DNA from: Taenia hydatigena
Taxonomy: Eukaryota > Platyhelminthes > Cestoda > Cyclophyllidea > Taeniidae
Direction: 5' to 3'
Length of the DNA: 64,000 nucleotides
Assembly: GCA_036345935.2 (NCBI GenBank)
Contig: JADWOT020001794.1
Location: 23,129-87,128, forward strand
Shown: positions 24,180 to 36,544 of the stretch, in pieces
How positions within the stretch are numbered: the stretch's first letter is position 1
How the letters are laid out: each line of letters begins with the position of its first letter
Position numbers and translations under genes: made by a program
Notes under the pieces: model-generated
Databases searched by the model: none
What the model was told of the DNA's origin: nothing
Seen by the model: the letters and a program-made list of their open reading frames with translations, nothing else

Positions 24180-27100
24180 GTTTAGTAAATACAACCCAAA
24201 TAAACTATTCGCATGTGGTTTGCCCCCAGCACGAATCCTATACTTTCACACATTCTTTAAAAAACCTTATTTCGCAACCCATACGTAGCGTGCTGAGAAG
24301 TTATTTAAGGCAGAAGAGGGCATAATACTAGGGCTGCCAGCATGGCCCGAAGTCAACCCATCTTACAATCAACGGAGAAACTCTGAGTAGAATAAGAATT
24401 GACGCCTCAGTACAAATGGAAACTCTTGGCTATTATAAGAATGGCCAGTGTGCGTCGAATTTCTCGATCCGCACGCTAACACTCTAAATGTTAACTAATT
24501 TAAAGGCAATATTCCGGGAATTTTGCCCCAATGAAAATAACTACTTAAGTGCAATTATAACCGTGTAACTAGGACCTCTCATGGAAGTGTTTGGCGTAAT
24601 CAAGTACAATTGATGGTCCCTATTTTGGTTCTCACCCGACACTTCTTGTTAAGGCTAGAACCGTCTACCTGCCATCGGTCCAATGGGGTGACAGTAGAGA
24701 CTTCGCAAAATCGTGCTTTTTAAATTGGTAGCGTTACTACGCAATAAGGCATATAATTGACTGGTAATACTGCTTCTCATAGAATCTCTCCCCACAATCT
24801 CAATGTGAGTTTTGTTTTCGTGCAGTTTCTACACATGTATATATTTATGCGTTTGCTATAAGTCACATCCTACGATTCTAATTGCTAGTGATTAATATGG
24901 GTTACAGCACCCTACTCAGATTTACTCCGTATCATATTTTGCCTGTCTTTTCAATGTGCTTACAGGGTGACCTGTTAATGTGCCAAGAATTTGGCTGCAC
25001 GGCGAAATGAGTGGCGTGTCTTGATCGGCCCTGTATCCGCATAAAGGTTTGAAGACGTGTCCCAGCTCTTTATTTCTCTCACAATTATTACAGCCTTTAA
25101 ATAAAAACTAGGCTTGAATTCCAGTGGGATCATGCATGAATGCACCATTTATCATTTCATCAACATCAAGTGCTCATTCAATCATTCAGTCTGCCAAGCC
25201 CAGTAAGCAAGAGTTATCCAGAGCTTTTGCAGCTTCAACTCCACTTCAAGCACAAATTCGAGTGATTGCAGTAAGTCAGTGTCAAGTGCATTGCACAACT
25301 TCCCACAGATAACTCTTTACTGTATGCGCAGTGGCATATGGTAGTGCTCGAGCTTTTACAGTTACGCTGCAGGGAGTGATAAATGTTTGAATGTGCTTGC
25401 AAAGTCGTGTCTGCACACCGGTCAGGGGAAGGCCTACTTGGCATTAGCTACACTGTCTAATCTGTCACGGAATTGGCCTGCCCTACTTCCGGACGCTTTT
25501 GCCTCCACACACTACCTATCTTCATCCCACTCTCCATTGTGCACCGCTTCACCGTTGTGTGCTCCATCCATTTCTCCTCACTGCATCCACTGAAACCACT
25601 TACCACTCTGTAGTCGTCTCCATTCAGACTGAGATCCGTAGAGCTGGCGCTCAGTCATGTCGCCTTAGGAAAGTTAATGTTTCAAATTAGTATGATTGGC
25701 AAATGAGTTTAATGAATATTTGATGTGTTCCGGTGGTGCTAAGTTAGTGACAATGCACCACTTTGTGGTGGTCATTGCAACTAGTTTGAGGCTTGTTAAG
25801 GGCTGCGTTAATTGTAGCCGAATCGCGTTAGATCGCAGTTCGCACCATGCTCATGCACAATTCGGAATGGATTCCTAGTTGCGATGCCAGTCGTGCTGTT
25901 TACTAAGTCGTGCATCCCACCTCCTACGGCGTAACTAGCGACATAATTTGTTTTTACTGCAAGGAACTGGGTAGAGTGCGTGAATGACTCGAACTAGTTG
26001 CCGTGAAGGAGCTCTCTAACTGTCACTTAAAGTGGATGAATGAGAATGAGTAGGTGGGTGGGTGAGTGTGTGCGTGGACGGATGGGTGAAAGGAGAGTAA
26101 GTTGACTGGGATCTACTCTTCGCAATCCTGACGCCACTTGCTATTGCTTTCAACTATGCTTGGAGTGGGCAAAAGCATGCATGCACAAACTGCCACATTC
26201 CCACATGCATAAAAAGAGGATCTGCCTCACGAATATTCAGTCTACAACGCAATCATAACCACGCGACTACATTACTGAATGCGTGCGACTACTGTGCATG
26301 CATGTTGGCAAGGCAGAAGCATTTGCATCACTATCAATCTGATGTGTTGAACCAGTGGTCGATACTTCTTCATCAAAGATGCACTCTTTCATGCATGACT
26401 CAAACCAACTGCTTACTTATCTGGACTTTGGCGCACTAAACATTCTGTTGACGGATTAGAGCATTTGTAAATGATGACAGCAATTCAGAGAACGAGATTG
26501 CATCAGGATCTTAACAAAATCACAGCCCGTATGCGGTATGCAGCAGTATCTGCACGATTGATTTGTGTTCTATGAGCAAAAGCAACAAAACGTCTTTCTT
26601 ACAAAGATTTGTAGATCACCGGAAATCGGTTGCTCTCTTGCCACTGGTAAGATTTTCCTAAATATTGGGGCTATGCGGAAGGTCCATAAGTCATCTCCTT
26701 CACTTTAATTGGCCATCCGCGATTCGAGTGCTACATCCAACTGTCATTCGGAATCGCATGTTATTCAGGCCGAATTATGCTGGTGTTAAGCAGATGGGTT
26801 AAGAGGTGGGGGAATAGAACACTAACTGATCATTGAAGTTGGCAGGAAGGCGTTATGACCATTTAATTGCTCACATTTTTGGGATTAGATCTTACCATGG
26901 ACTAAATAGCTAAAAAGACGACAGGCGCATGTACGGATGATTAGGAGATCTGCGAATGTGGGTACCAATATGCGTTTATCCTAGTCGCCATGATATGTGA
27001 TGCAATTGCTTAAGTAGAATCTCTAGACAGAGTTTCACGTCAATCGGTAAATCATCCCAAACGGTTGCTAGTAAGACCGCTGCGTGTTACAGTGATTGCG

Positions 27101-28620
27101 GTCCCATAATTTGGTAACGCGCTCATAATGCTACACTCTACCATGAATAACGTGAGTGCGTAATATGTGCAAAATAGTCCAATGTGTAGGCCAATTTTGT
27201 CTTTTACATTCACAAGCACGCTTCCACTTAGACGTCAAAGACCGCTGCAATCAGCAAGCCAATGGCGATTGCTGTGCACACACACACAGGATCACATTGT
27301 TGACAGCGATAGAATTTGATGCTCACCTGTGAGGCCACGTGCGAACGTCGGCATAGGGGATGGGCTTTTTGTGCACATTGTCAGATCTCGTGGACTTTAC
27401 ACTCTTCGCGACCCGACGCTTTTACCTCCTCACCTTAATATTCTTCAACGCTTCATTATTGGGTGCTACGCTGAATTCTTCCCTTGGGACACAATAACTC
27501 TATACCATCACTCGTTTGTCGTTGTCGTCATGGTTGTAATGGTAAGTAGGTAGGTTTCTCTGTTGCATCAATGCGTAAAACGCTTACAACTTCAAACGAA
27601 TATAATTGCCAAATGAGATTATTGCTTTGTTGAACCTCCTCAGTTGCGCTGATTTGGCCGCATTTCACTCCATGTGGTAGTCATTGCAACCAGTTTCCGG
27701 TTCCCTTGAGTCTACGCCAAACTCGGTGCTTTTTTGTGTTAGTGGAAGAGGATTTTCATCCTTCGGAAGAATAAACGACACACTGCTATGCCATAGCAAC
27801 CACTATAAACCTAAGCAAAGTTGCAGCACTACGTGTGCATCTGCGTCAACAAATTACCTAACCAACTTCCATATGCGTGCATGTAAACTGTTGACAGCCA
27901 AACTACCAAATAAAATGAGTTGAGCGCAGCCTTATTTAAATAATCCAAACTGGTGCAGCGCGTCCATTCAATTCTAGTATTAAAACGTGTAGAGAGCGTT
28001 TGGAGATGGAAACTTGGTTATCAACCAGTTGGTTGTGATTGATGGTGAATAGTGTGGTTAATGGGGAAGGCAGTATGCTTAGCACGTGAGTGGATTGAGA
28101 TCAGTCAATGTGGTTTTAATTGGGGAACATGTAAAGCAAAATGTATTGTCTTGGTGGGATGCAAAACAGTCCCAAGCAATGACGTCCCAATAATATTCAG
28201 ATGCGCTTGTGATCGCGTCGCAGCCTGAGTAGTCGTGAGGGGGTCAAATCAACGTGTAAGAGGGAATACAACATTTCCCTCATTCTCACTACGGCTCGAT
28301 GCAGAATGAAGGGAGGCAAGGGCAAAGAGACAGTGCTTACGCTGAGCTAAGCCAATATAACCTGAGTAGCTCCAAACCTCACTACTTCAACTCACACTTC
28401 ACCATGCTACATCCCTCTATATTTGAACAGCGAAAAGTGTTGCAGACTGTCACCAAAAGTAGGTCATCCTGCGTAGCTGTCTGGCAATATAACCAACGCT
28501 GCTGCCCAGCCCGCTGAATGGGAACAGTCGAGAGTAGTTGGCGCTAGTTATGTGAGCGTCAACGCCTTTCTTCACCGTTTCCTTCCTCCTCTTTCGCCCC
28601 CTTTCCTAATCCTACTTCTT
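24180..28620. other. Non-coding stretch, no gene recognised
   Basis: Short open frames occur on both strands without splice support or motifs. A CA microsatellite (cacacacacaca) lies near 27277-27288 and a ggtggg-rich simple stretch near 26052. The missing 5' exons of the zinc-finger-like gene could lie here, but I could not locate them. Confidence 0.35.
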
Positions 28621-28621
28621 A

Positions 28622-29226
28622 ATTCTCCGATTGTATGGCTGTCAGTCAGCTTCACCATCACTCCTGCTTGCATCTGTATCTTCTTTCTGACACTGCTTTT
28701 CCAACTTCTTGATTGCTGAGTGTGGACCCATGTCCGCATAAATTAAAACAAATAATGAGCGGCGCAGCTGTAACGAGGAAATAAAAGACCTTCACATAAA
28801 TTGAGCAACATCCGATTTTCCATTTTTACAAGTTGCGTACACAGGGTGGGCATGCCATGAAAATGCAACCGGTAAAGTTGCCAACCTCATTTAAGGGCAA
28901 GCACCTGTAATAATTCCTATTGAAGCGGTAACGAGTACCTTAGTAGCGCCATATTCGTTTCCAAGCCGATAGGCTGGACAAGTGGATTCTGACAACAACA
29001 AATGTAAACAAGGAGTCCCTCAGTGCTCTCGCTTTGCGTTGACTTCGAGCGCATACTTTTGTTAGTGAAGTATCCTAGGTAGCGTACATAGTCGCCAAAT
29101 CCTCTTTTTTCATCACAAGGTATCCTCTTTCAACTATCCTCCTGAATGCTATCACTCAACACATTTGTCTTCTCACTCCTTTTACGGTCACAAGCATGCC
29201 GCCATCACAAAATCTGCCTATCACGA
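28622..29226. repeat. Interspersed repeat of about 610 bases, copy 1 (partner 39955-40562)
   Basis: The stretch from attctccgattgtatggctg to aatctgcctatcacga is nearly identical to 39955-40562 in the same orientation, with scattered substitutions and small indels, and both boundaries are sharp. On the minus strand both copies keep an open segment containing YRLGNEYG and TKVLVTASIG, ending near an ACAG/GTGCTT junction. The similarity suggests recent spread or conversion. No terminal repeats or target-site duplications were identified by eye. Confidence 0.8.
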
Positions 29227-29229
29227 TAA

Positions 29230-31680
29230 ATTTTTTTACAGAACAACATTGATCGAGTCACTCATACTCCAAGTCGTCTTGACCATTTATCCCCAATTTC
29301 AAGGCATAATGAGGACATCTTATTTGTAAAGTGGTATGGGTTGCTAAACTCATCAACTTTGCATAGTCTTACCAGCTATAGTACTAAGTAGGCAGGTTCT
29401 GCTCAAACTAACTTTGAACGCAGTCGCGCAGGAGATGTTGAAATGTAACATCTGCTGATAAAATAATTAGAGGAGTAATGTGGGTGAGTCTTTAAATACG
29501 ACGAAATCCACAGGACTTGATTCATTTTTGATAGGTGCTTTAGTCTGAGACACCTCATTGTTGAACAGAAGTCACCATCGAGTGATGTGTCTAAAGGCGA
29601 TAGGTAAGAGACGAGTGATTTCTGTTGCATGAAGCAGGTTAGTGTGTACTCCAGACCCTTTTTACCCAAGATTCTATCAGTGTTTTTCCTCTTCTCTCTA
29701 CACTCATCTTATTTGCGTCTGCTTTGCTGCACTGAATTCTCAAAGTGAATTCTACGGTCATGCACATGGTGTTTCTCCCCCGCATTCTTTGCATTGGTGC
29801 GTGATACCTACACTGTTGCTTCAATCGGCGCCGTAACTTAAGAGCTTTGATCAATGAAGCCCTTGATCAACATTCGGAAGTATTCAATAGGGTGATATAG
29901 GATAAGGCGCAAGTGACATAAATGAGACAGCTCACGAATTTAATCCAGCAGCAGCGCAGATAGCTTTTCGTTTCCTCATGTTTGGCATCGGTCACAATGA
30001 ATGATGTGACTTCATTGTAAAGACGTCGACACGACCCAATGACCCACCCAATAGTGACCGAAACGCTTGCGTTATAAGCATGGTTATTTGGGCCTCCTCT
30101 GTCGTAAGGTCGCACTGCCAGCATTAGATCATCGTCATGGCGTGTCACTGGCATGGCTTTACCACACTCACAGATGGTCGGTTTGAATGCACCAAATGGT
30201 AAGACAGGCACGTTCGAACGGAGTCCAATTGATGTCATGCTAACCCGACTCGCGCGGTTACTCTCGCTACGAGATCCTTCTCACAAATTGCCTTGATTTT
30301 ATTGTGCAAGAACGGCACGCAGTCCTCGTCATGACGTGTGCTTCACGCGCTTCTTAGTCTAATGCGGATTTCCTAGTTCCGACACAATTTCATGACTGAC
30401 GTGGATTGACGAGCGCATAAGGCTAAACTGTAAAGCGAAGTCGGCTCTTCTAAAGATGTAGCAACTGCAAAAATGTAGGTAATTATGAGATCGGTACCTA
30501 TGTGGGTCTCTTCTATGTCAGAGGACTTAGAATTTTGCACTTCAGACACAACCGTTGCCTTCTTGTAATGGTGAGGACCTTGGCTCTCCACCATCACGCA
30601 TTCATTTCATCATGATTTACCACATTTACTAGGCTGCATGGACAATAGGACTTGCAACTGCAGATGAGTCAGAGGGAAGCGACGGAACCTTCATAAACTG
30701 ATTTACGTGATTTCAATCGTGTCGCAAGTCGCCTTGTTCTGCTATGAATCTTTTCAGTGCTTCATACCATGCTTGTGTTCTAAGTGTCGTTGAAACGAAA
30801 AAACTGGAATGCCATGAAATTACTCAGCTAGGTGGTTTTAGTGCAGCGTTTTGTTCGAGGAGTAATTGTAATGTCCGATGCGTGAACTCTTTCCAACATG
30901 CTTTCCAATCTGAACTACCGAACATTCCAGGGGTCAAAATTAAAGGGATGACTACAGCTGGGCAAACGCTGAAAGCTCTTTACATCCAGTTGTCATTATT
31001 TTAGGAGGTCAAAGCTAGTTTGCTTTTCAAGCTGCAGGTGCATGTGATTACACCTTACCTCCACAAGTAATTGTGGTAAGCATGTGCAGTGACGGAAAGG
31101 AGAGGCATGTGGTTGATCTATTGAGTGGAATGATGTAAACACTGTCATACTCTTGTGCCATCCCGCAGTATTTGAGGCTAAACACCTCTACTAAGCTCCA
31201 CTTATGCAAAGCCAGAGAACGGTTTAGCGAACTCTGTTAAATGATGGGCATACTAGCGCTTTGGCTCGCAGAACTCATAAATTACCTACATTCTATTGAG
31301 ATCGGCTCCATGTCACAATCAATGTTTAATGGAGAACATATCAGTCACTCAAATGCTACATTGGTGCAGCGAAGTTCTATTGCGAATGGATGACCATGAG
31401 TTTAGTTGTTTAGTTATTGAGTTCTTAGTAGTTAAACCAAGGAGAAGAGGAAGAAGAAAAACAAAGCAACATTTGCAACGCCTACTATGGTTTACTTTTT
31501 TTACTGATATGAGAAATGGCACTACTGACCATTCTGACATCACTTGTTGAGACATCTGGGGCACAGATGCGCATTCACCTCACCTAACTGCGCCTAATAA
31601 TACTGACTGAGTCGATCGGGCCAGACAAATATTGCTCTTGTGGCGGTATGGTGTAGACACAGTCTTGCAGTGATTCGGAA
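29230..31680. other. Non-coding with one weak minus-strand candidate (29867-30238)
   Basis: The minus-strand frame 29867-30238 follows an acceptor-like gggttag and encodes RSNVPVLPFGAFKPTICECG, then VTRHDDDLMLAVRPYDRGG. Composition is protein-like but no family is recognised and no linked exon is clear. Other frames in this stretch look like chance. Confidence 0.2.
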
Positions 31681-32709
31681 ATTAGTAATGACTCAGACTT
31701 GGCTGACCTCGTTGTGACGCGTGTTCACATACAAAACTAGAAGTTAATCACGAGCGTTGTGTCCTGAACATGGAGGTAGGCCTCACCTCATGATTCGACC
31801 CCTCTGCGTTCCGCGTCAGTCTCATCGGAAAGACATTAGTGGTTTCGGTAAACTATAAAATGGTATGGGAAGGTGGAAACGAAAATGCATAGCACAGATA
31901 TACGGAAGTCCACTTCGGAAACACTGGGAATAGGAAAACATGCTTAAATTTGAGAGGAAAATGGTCAGGATGCAAATAGAGGGGTGGAAAAAGGAAGCCA
32001 TCAGTGGAGTAGGTGAAAGCCAAATGCCTGTTAGGCGGTGGAACCTAATGCCTTGCCAGACAAAATTTTGGAGAAGCCACTGCATCTACGTAGAAGATGC
32101 CTAGCAATGGCATTGCACGGTTGCCGTCAAAGATTCAAGTTGACTCGATTTAGAACGCATGCATCAGAACCAGCGGCATGCATTGCTACCATTATAAGGT
32201 GTACAAGTATCACTAATATGATGGCATAATTCATGGTGTAGCTGTTGGTCTAACAGAAAGTGAATCCTTTTCCATCGTGTCCAACTGTCGGAAAATTGTT
32301 TGCAATTGTCTTTGCTTAATTGATGCTAAAAAGGTCAAGAATTATCGTTTCCTGGTCTGTGGTTTTCATACCTAAATACTTACATAGTTGTCTTTGCCTC
32401 TCTGCTTTCTCCTGTTTGAGCATTCAACTTGCAAGCATTCAGTATGGTAGTCGGTTCACAGTGTGTCGTAAGACTGTTTTTTGCTCCATGATGCTTTTTC
32501 CTAGCAAATCATTTACCTTTGACGTGAACTTATATTTGGGATGTGTGGTTTGATCTGCCGTAGACTTAACAAACATTGACATGACCATCAAGTAAGTAAG
32601 TAAGCTTCAAGTTCTTCCCCTCAGCCTGACTTTGCACACATACCACATAGTGCGTCCGATATTGCTAATTACCACTGTCTAGCAGACCACATGATTCCAC
32701 ATTGTGAGC

Positions 32710-32910
32710 CTAGCAGCCACACTCGTCCCGACATTCCTCATCCATTTTAAAACACTCGTTCTCCCAGTATCGCATCGTAATGTTGGTTGGATCAGCTCCA
32801 CTTAGACAAGTAGCGATGCGTTCCCTTATGCTGTGCAAGTTTTGAGGGCAACTGTTGAAGAGAACTGTCGAGCTCGAATGGCCTGAATGAACTTTGGATA
32901 GTGTCAAGCC
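32710..32910 (-). CDS. Candidate cysteine-rich terminal exon
   Basis: Following the acceptor-like gcagctaag, an open frame of 66 codons runs from 32910 to a TAG at 32710. It encodes six cysteines spaced C-x14-C-x18-C-x6-C-x3-C-x1-C, including NITMRYWENECFKMDEEC and a final ECGC, plus an NIT sequon. The pattern suggests a disulfide-rich secreted domain, of no family I recognise. It may be the 3' exon of the coding-like region at 33275-33669: both are minus strand and phase 0 at the facing ends, though the linking donor would be a poor GTAGCC. Confidence 0.35.
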   Translation of the reverse strand, partial: GLTLSKVHSGHSSSTVLFNSCPQNLHSIRERIATCLSGADPTNITMRYWENECFKMDEECRDECGC

Positions 32911-33274
32911 CTTAGCTGCTTCGACCTATCTATTTCTTGCTATTCACAAAGCGTTCCTAACCGAGTTGTTCCACCCAATTTTAAAAAATAGAACAGATCA
33001 TCACTGCTAAATGTGTTAGAGATTGAATGACCTATGCCGTCCCTAGATCGGTGCTGAGTCGTCACCTCGAACACTCTTGACTCGTTCGGGAATCAAAGTC
33101 AACAGTCCCATTCCGATGGATCACATCAGTTGGAGAATTTCCCATGTTTGCTCCTTGCATACCACATCCGTCTATCCGTCAACATAGAAGCCAGCGCAGA
33201 GCCTATGAGCCATTAGGACTCCGAAGGAAACGCAAAATGCAATCCATCCCACTTGACTCATCTCAACCCTCAGT

Positions 33275-33669
33275 TTAAATGGCTACATTCCTGAGGAAGG
33301 TCAAAGCATCCGTCTGAGATTTTGCAGTGGCAACAGTCATTTCTAACTTGTCGCCCTGTAAATCAAATTCAACGTCCATCAGCTGGACAACCGGTGTGAA
33401 TGCAGCCGTGCATATCAACTACTTGCGTGCGCAATTAGTACTTGATCAATAAAGTGTAACCGAAAATCGGGAGGTTCGATGCTTTTATCGACATTGCAAA
33501 GTTCTCCTCCGACATCACGTTCACAGTATAAATTGGCAAAATACTAAAGTATTGCAGCCCTCGGAGCTTTGCCATTAGCAGACGTGGACGTGGCACGCTG
33601 GTAGGAGTCACTTTGCTCCTTCTGGTACCGGATAGCTGCAGGAACATTTCTAAACGAGGCAGATGAGGG
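33275..33669 (-). pseudogene. Interrupted coding region, unknown protein
   Basis: After an excellent acceptor (tactcttcccgcag) the frame opens at 33669 with PSSASFRNVPAAIRYQKEQS and stays protein-like until a TAG at 33544-33546. It resumes in the same frame with YFANLYCERDVGGELC and continues to LHFIDQ at 33442. Another open segment, beginning LICTAAFTPVVQLMDVEFDL, runs 33418-33275 in a different frame. The 23 bases between begin GT and end AG. Either this is a decayed gene with one nonsense codon and one frameshift, or it holds very small introns. A possible further exon is at 33066-33171. No family was recognised. Confidence 0.4.
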
Positions 33670-34229
33670 CTGCGGGAAGAGTAGGTGACATGGTAATGAT
33701 AGGATCCCGCCTCTTACCAACCTACCCTACTTCTAGGCCACTGAGCTTACGACCAGATCACAAAGCTGGCCCTAGGATGAATTTTAATTGAAGTGTCGAA
33801 GGAACTCTGCCTATTAGCTGCATGACAGGCTGTATTTTGTCTGGAACTATATAATATTGATGAGATCAAGTGGAAAAAGCAAACTTGTGCGCTTGAGATC
33901 ATCGACTAAACTGATTAGGCTGACCGACAGGATCCTTTACAGTTGACATTGGTGTGGATGCATCTTAGCAGCCCATGTACCAACTTCATCTTGCAGCGAG
34001 TTGAAAGCCGTTGATAACTCGGACCAAGCTGGTCTCGTTGTGCCACGAATACATAGAGCTAAGCCTAGAGTTCATCACGAGTGTGATGTCCTAAGAATAC
34101 AGTTAAGCCACCCAGTGCTTCGGCTGCACTGTGTTCAGCGTCGGTCTCATCGGAATGACAATCGCTATTTGGTGGACGGTAATGATTGCATACGGAGGTG
34201 GAAGAGAAAGCGTGCAAAGTAGATATACA

Positions 34230-35290
34230 AGCGCGCTGGGTGCTCAACGGTGGCGGCACCCAAGTGACATAAGTCCAGTAGGACAGAGCTATTTGTAAGA
34301 AATGATTTGGTAAGTTTTCCCTTAACCTAACGTACGCTGTTGCGTATCCCATTTTATTGCATTCCTCTTTTCTATTTCGACAAATATCCACTTGGACTCT
34401 TGTCTCGTGGTATTTGTACGTCACAAACACGGACCACAAATGCACGGTAAGACATTACGGAAAGAATTGCTCCTTAAATGCTCATTTGTAAAGCATGCTT
34501 AGGAATATGAGGGCGATGCCATGCTTCATCCAGCTGCCACTACCGCTTGGTCAGCTATGACAGTGATGAGGTGGGTTGATTAAAATTTGCCAGCTTAACG
34601 GATCTCTTTGCACTTGCTCCTTCTCAAGTATCAACTTTTTTATTATAAGCAAATTACCCATTTCTGCTGGCTCTAGTTTTGGCACTCACAGCAAGAAATT
34701 GTCATGCAGTCGGTCTTCGTACAACTCACGCATCGCGCACGCTCAACGAGGTCAAATGACACAGACACACACACGTGTGAGGTGTGGTCACGCGGTCCTC
34801 CTCCCCAATCACCCACCCACCCACCTCCACAGGGATGATCTCGCAGGCCAGCCAACGCTCACGTCTCATGTTTTAAGGCCAACAACGCCAGCATTACCAA
34901 ACTCGTATAGATCTACACGTTGTGATTTTGTGTACATGGGCTGCGTCTCCCTCCCAACATCTGCGTATGCCTCAGTGCAATCAGCTATTCTTCTGCATTC
35001 TCTAACGCAGCCATTCATCCATCAACCCACCTACACGTACCAGTCACTTCGTCCCGTCACAGAGCCACCATCACTGTCTTTTCAGATCGCCTTTCCTCTC
35101 CACATTCCATAACCCATATAACGTCAGCCGCTGAGACTACAGTCCCTGCTCAATCACACGCCGCCCTCTTCCACTCCCAACACTTCACCCTCCTGCTCTT
35201 CCACACATTCTGCATCAAAAACCAATCTGTACTGCCACACTCTCTTATGCAGTAGGAAAGTACACTTCATTACATCCTCTCTCCACTCCT
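34230..35290. other. Low-complexity, C-rich stretch 3' of the F-box gene
   Basis: Rich in CA, CCCACC and CTC runs (for example near 34765-34825). A 178-codon plus-strand frame (34576-35112) is dominated by Ser, Thr, Pro and His and follows this composition bias; it is not accepted as a gene. The region may contain the 3' UTR of the minus-strand F-box gene. Confidence 0.5.
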
Positions 35291-35294
35291 CCAC

Positions 35295-36478
35295 TCAACC
35301 ATCCGAATCAGCCTGTTCCATATGTGATGGCAAAGGTGCAGGTGGAGGTGGTGGTGGTTCACGATACACGGGCAGTTCACGTCCTCCATCTGGTGGCTCC
35401 CACATAGATGACGACGTGCTACTGGCAGCGCTCCTCCTCAAACTCAAATCGTAACAGGCAAACTCCAACAACTCCATTGTGTTCCAGTAGTTGATTCCAA
35501 AGTACTTGCAGCAACGAAGGCGCCAGTTTACACTCGTGGTGGCCAGTGGACTATTCTCAAAGTCCTCCATACTGTCCACGAAAGCGGAGAGCACCTTCAT
35601 GTCTTCTTCTCTTGCACCATTCACGTCTTTTATCAAAACTGCAATGACCAGTATCTGATGCGGTTTTATAATGTCAAGAAAGCTAATGAGGTTCTCCATC
35701 ATGTTAAAATCCCTCTTTATTATGTAGATAAAACAATCATAATGGCGGAGGTGGTCGAGGAAGTCCTCTTTTAAAATGCGCACCTTATTTTTATAGTTGC
35801 TCCCTGCCGGGTAATATTCAACATAGGAACCATTTAGTCTAAATTTATGGTCCATAACGAAGGGGCTTCCTTTCAAAAAATTGTCATCGGCGAGATCGAA
35901 AGCAAGTCCAAGCGTGTGAGGAGAATCCCAAGATCCTCCCTCACCTGTATCGAGGGCTGTGTACACATTGTTCGCAATAGGCAGCTGGCAGCAATGTACT
36001 GTCGGCTTGATAAGGTGGTGGCCACGTTGGGAAAGGAATCGTTGGAGTGAATTCACTTCCTCCATGTGATACTGCACAGCCGCAACTGCGTCTCGATACG
36101 TGTCTGACGAGGGTCGTGGAAAGAGCATTTTGCACAGATTCTTGTCGAGCCACTTCCATCTACTGATGTAGCGATTGAGTGCCTCACGGTAATGACGACC
36201 TCGTAGTATCCACCTCCAATGCGGGATTGCCTTGCACACGTTCATGAAGTCGGGAACATTCAGGAAGTGGCATATTTGTGGTGCTAATTCGGGTGGCAGT
36301 TGGGTGATTTTGCGATGTGAAGCATCATCCTTGGCCTAAATGTCAACGAAATTGCATCTTGATTAGTGGCATGAGAAAAGTACAGGTGAGGTGTATTAAA
36401 GTGAAATGAGGATACGTGAAGGTGGTGTGGAAGAAATGTCGGTAAGTGAAGGGAGTAGAGATAACCGAAACGCACCAT
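35295..36478 (-). CDS. F-box protein with an Arf/Ras-like C-terminal domain (FBXO4-like architecture)
   Basis: Exon 1 supplies only the initiator ATG (36476-36478) before a GTGCGT donor. After an intron of 140 bases with acceptor acatttag, exon 2 (35295-36335) runs to TGA, for 347 residues. Residues about 10-60 form an F-box (ITQLPPELAPQICHFLNV, then a W-rich helix with HWRWIL), expected to bind Skp1 in an SCF ubiquitin ligase. From about residue 150 to 290 the pattern of strands and helices (DCFIYII, HQILVIAVLIKDVNG, then NWRLRCCKYFG and LLEFACYDL) resembles the second half of an Arf/Ras fold. No P-loop GKS/T is visible and the NKxD position reads LIKD, so nucleotide binding is doubtful, as in vertebrate FBXO4. 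The C-terminus is Ser- and Pro-rich. A broken paralogue with the same intron position lies at 41534-42599. Function as a substrate adaptor is inferred from architecture. Confidence 0.8.
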
Positions 36479-36531
36479 TGTCGGGAAGGTCCGAAGCGTA
36501 GAATGACTGCGTGACGCCGACGCCGAGGTTG

Positions 36532-36537
36532 ATATAG
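36532..36537 (-). promoter_or_regulatory. Possible TATA-like box of the F-box gene
   Basis: The minus strand reads agctatatcaa about 55 bases before the ATG at 36478. The match is short and the flanks are GC-rich, so support is modest. The paralogue has a stronger TATA-like element at the equivalent place. Confidence 0.3.
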
Positions 36538-36544
36538 CTTCCGT

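Larger units (their letters stand above)
31685..34230. repeat. Diverged direct repeat pair (31685-31930 and 34010-34230)
   Basis: Both segments share, in order, actcggac/actcagac, ctcgttgtg, ttcatcacgag/ttaatcacgag, gtcctaagaa/gtcctgaaca, gcgtcggtctcatcgga/gcgtcagtctcatcgga and aggtggaa-aga/acga. They flank the minus-strand candidate gene at 32.7-33.7 kb. No reading frame is preserved between them, so they are taken as an old repeat. Confidence 0.5.

Noticed and set aside
34001..34445. Open frames on both strands in the repeat at 34.0 kb
   Set aside because: The partner repeat at 31.7 kb has stops in all corresponding frames, so no coding signal is preserved.
34576..35112. 178-codon plus-strand open frame, among the longest in the window
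   Set aside because: Composition follows the C-rich simple sequence, there is no recognisable motif, and it lies directly 3' of the opposing F-box gene.
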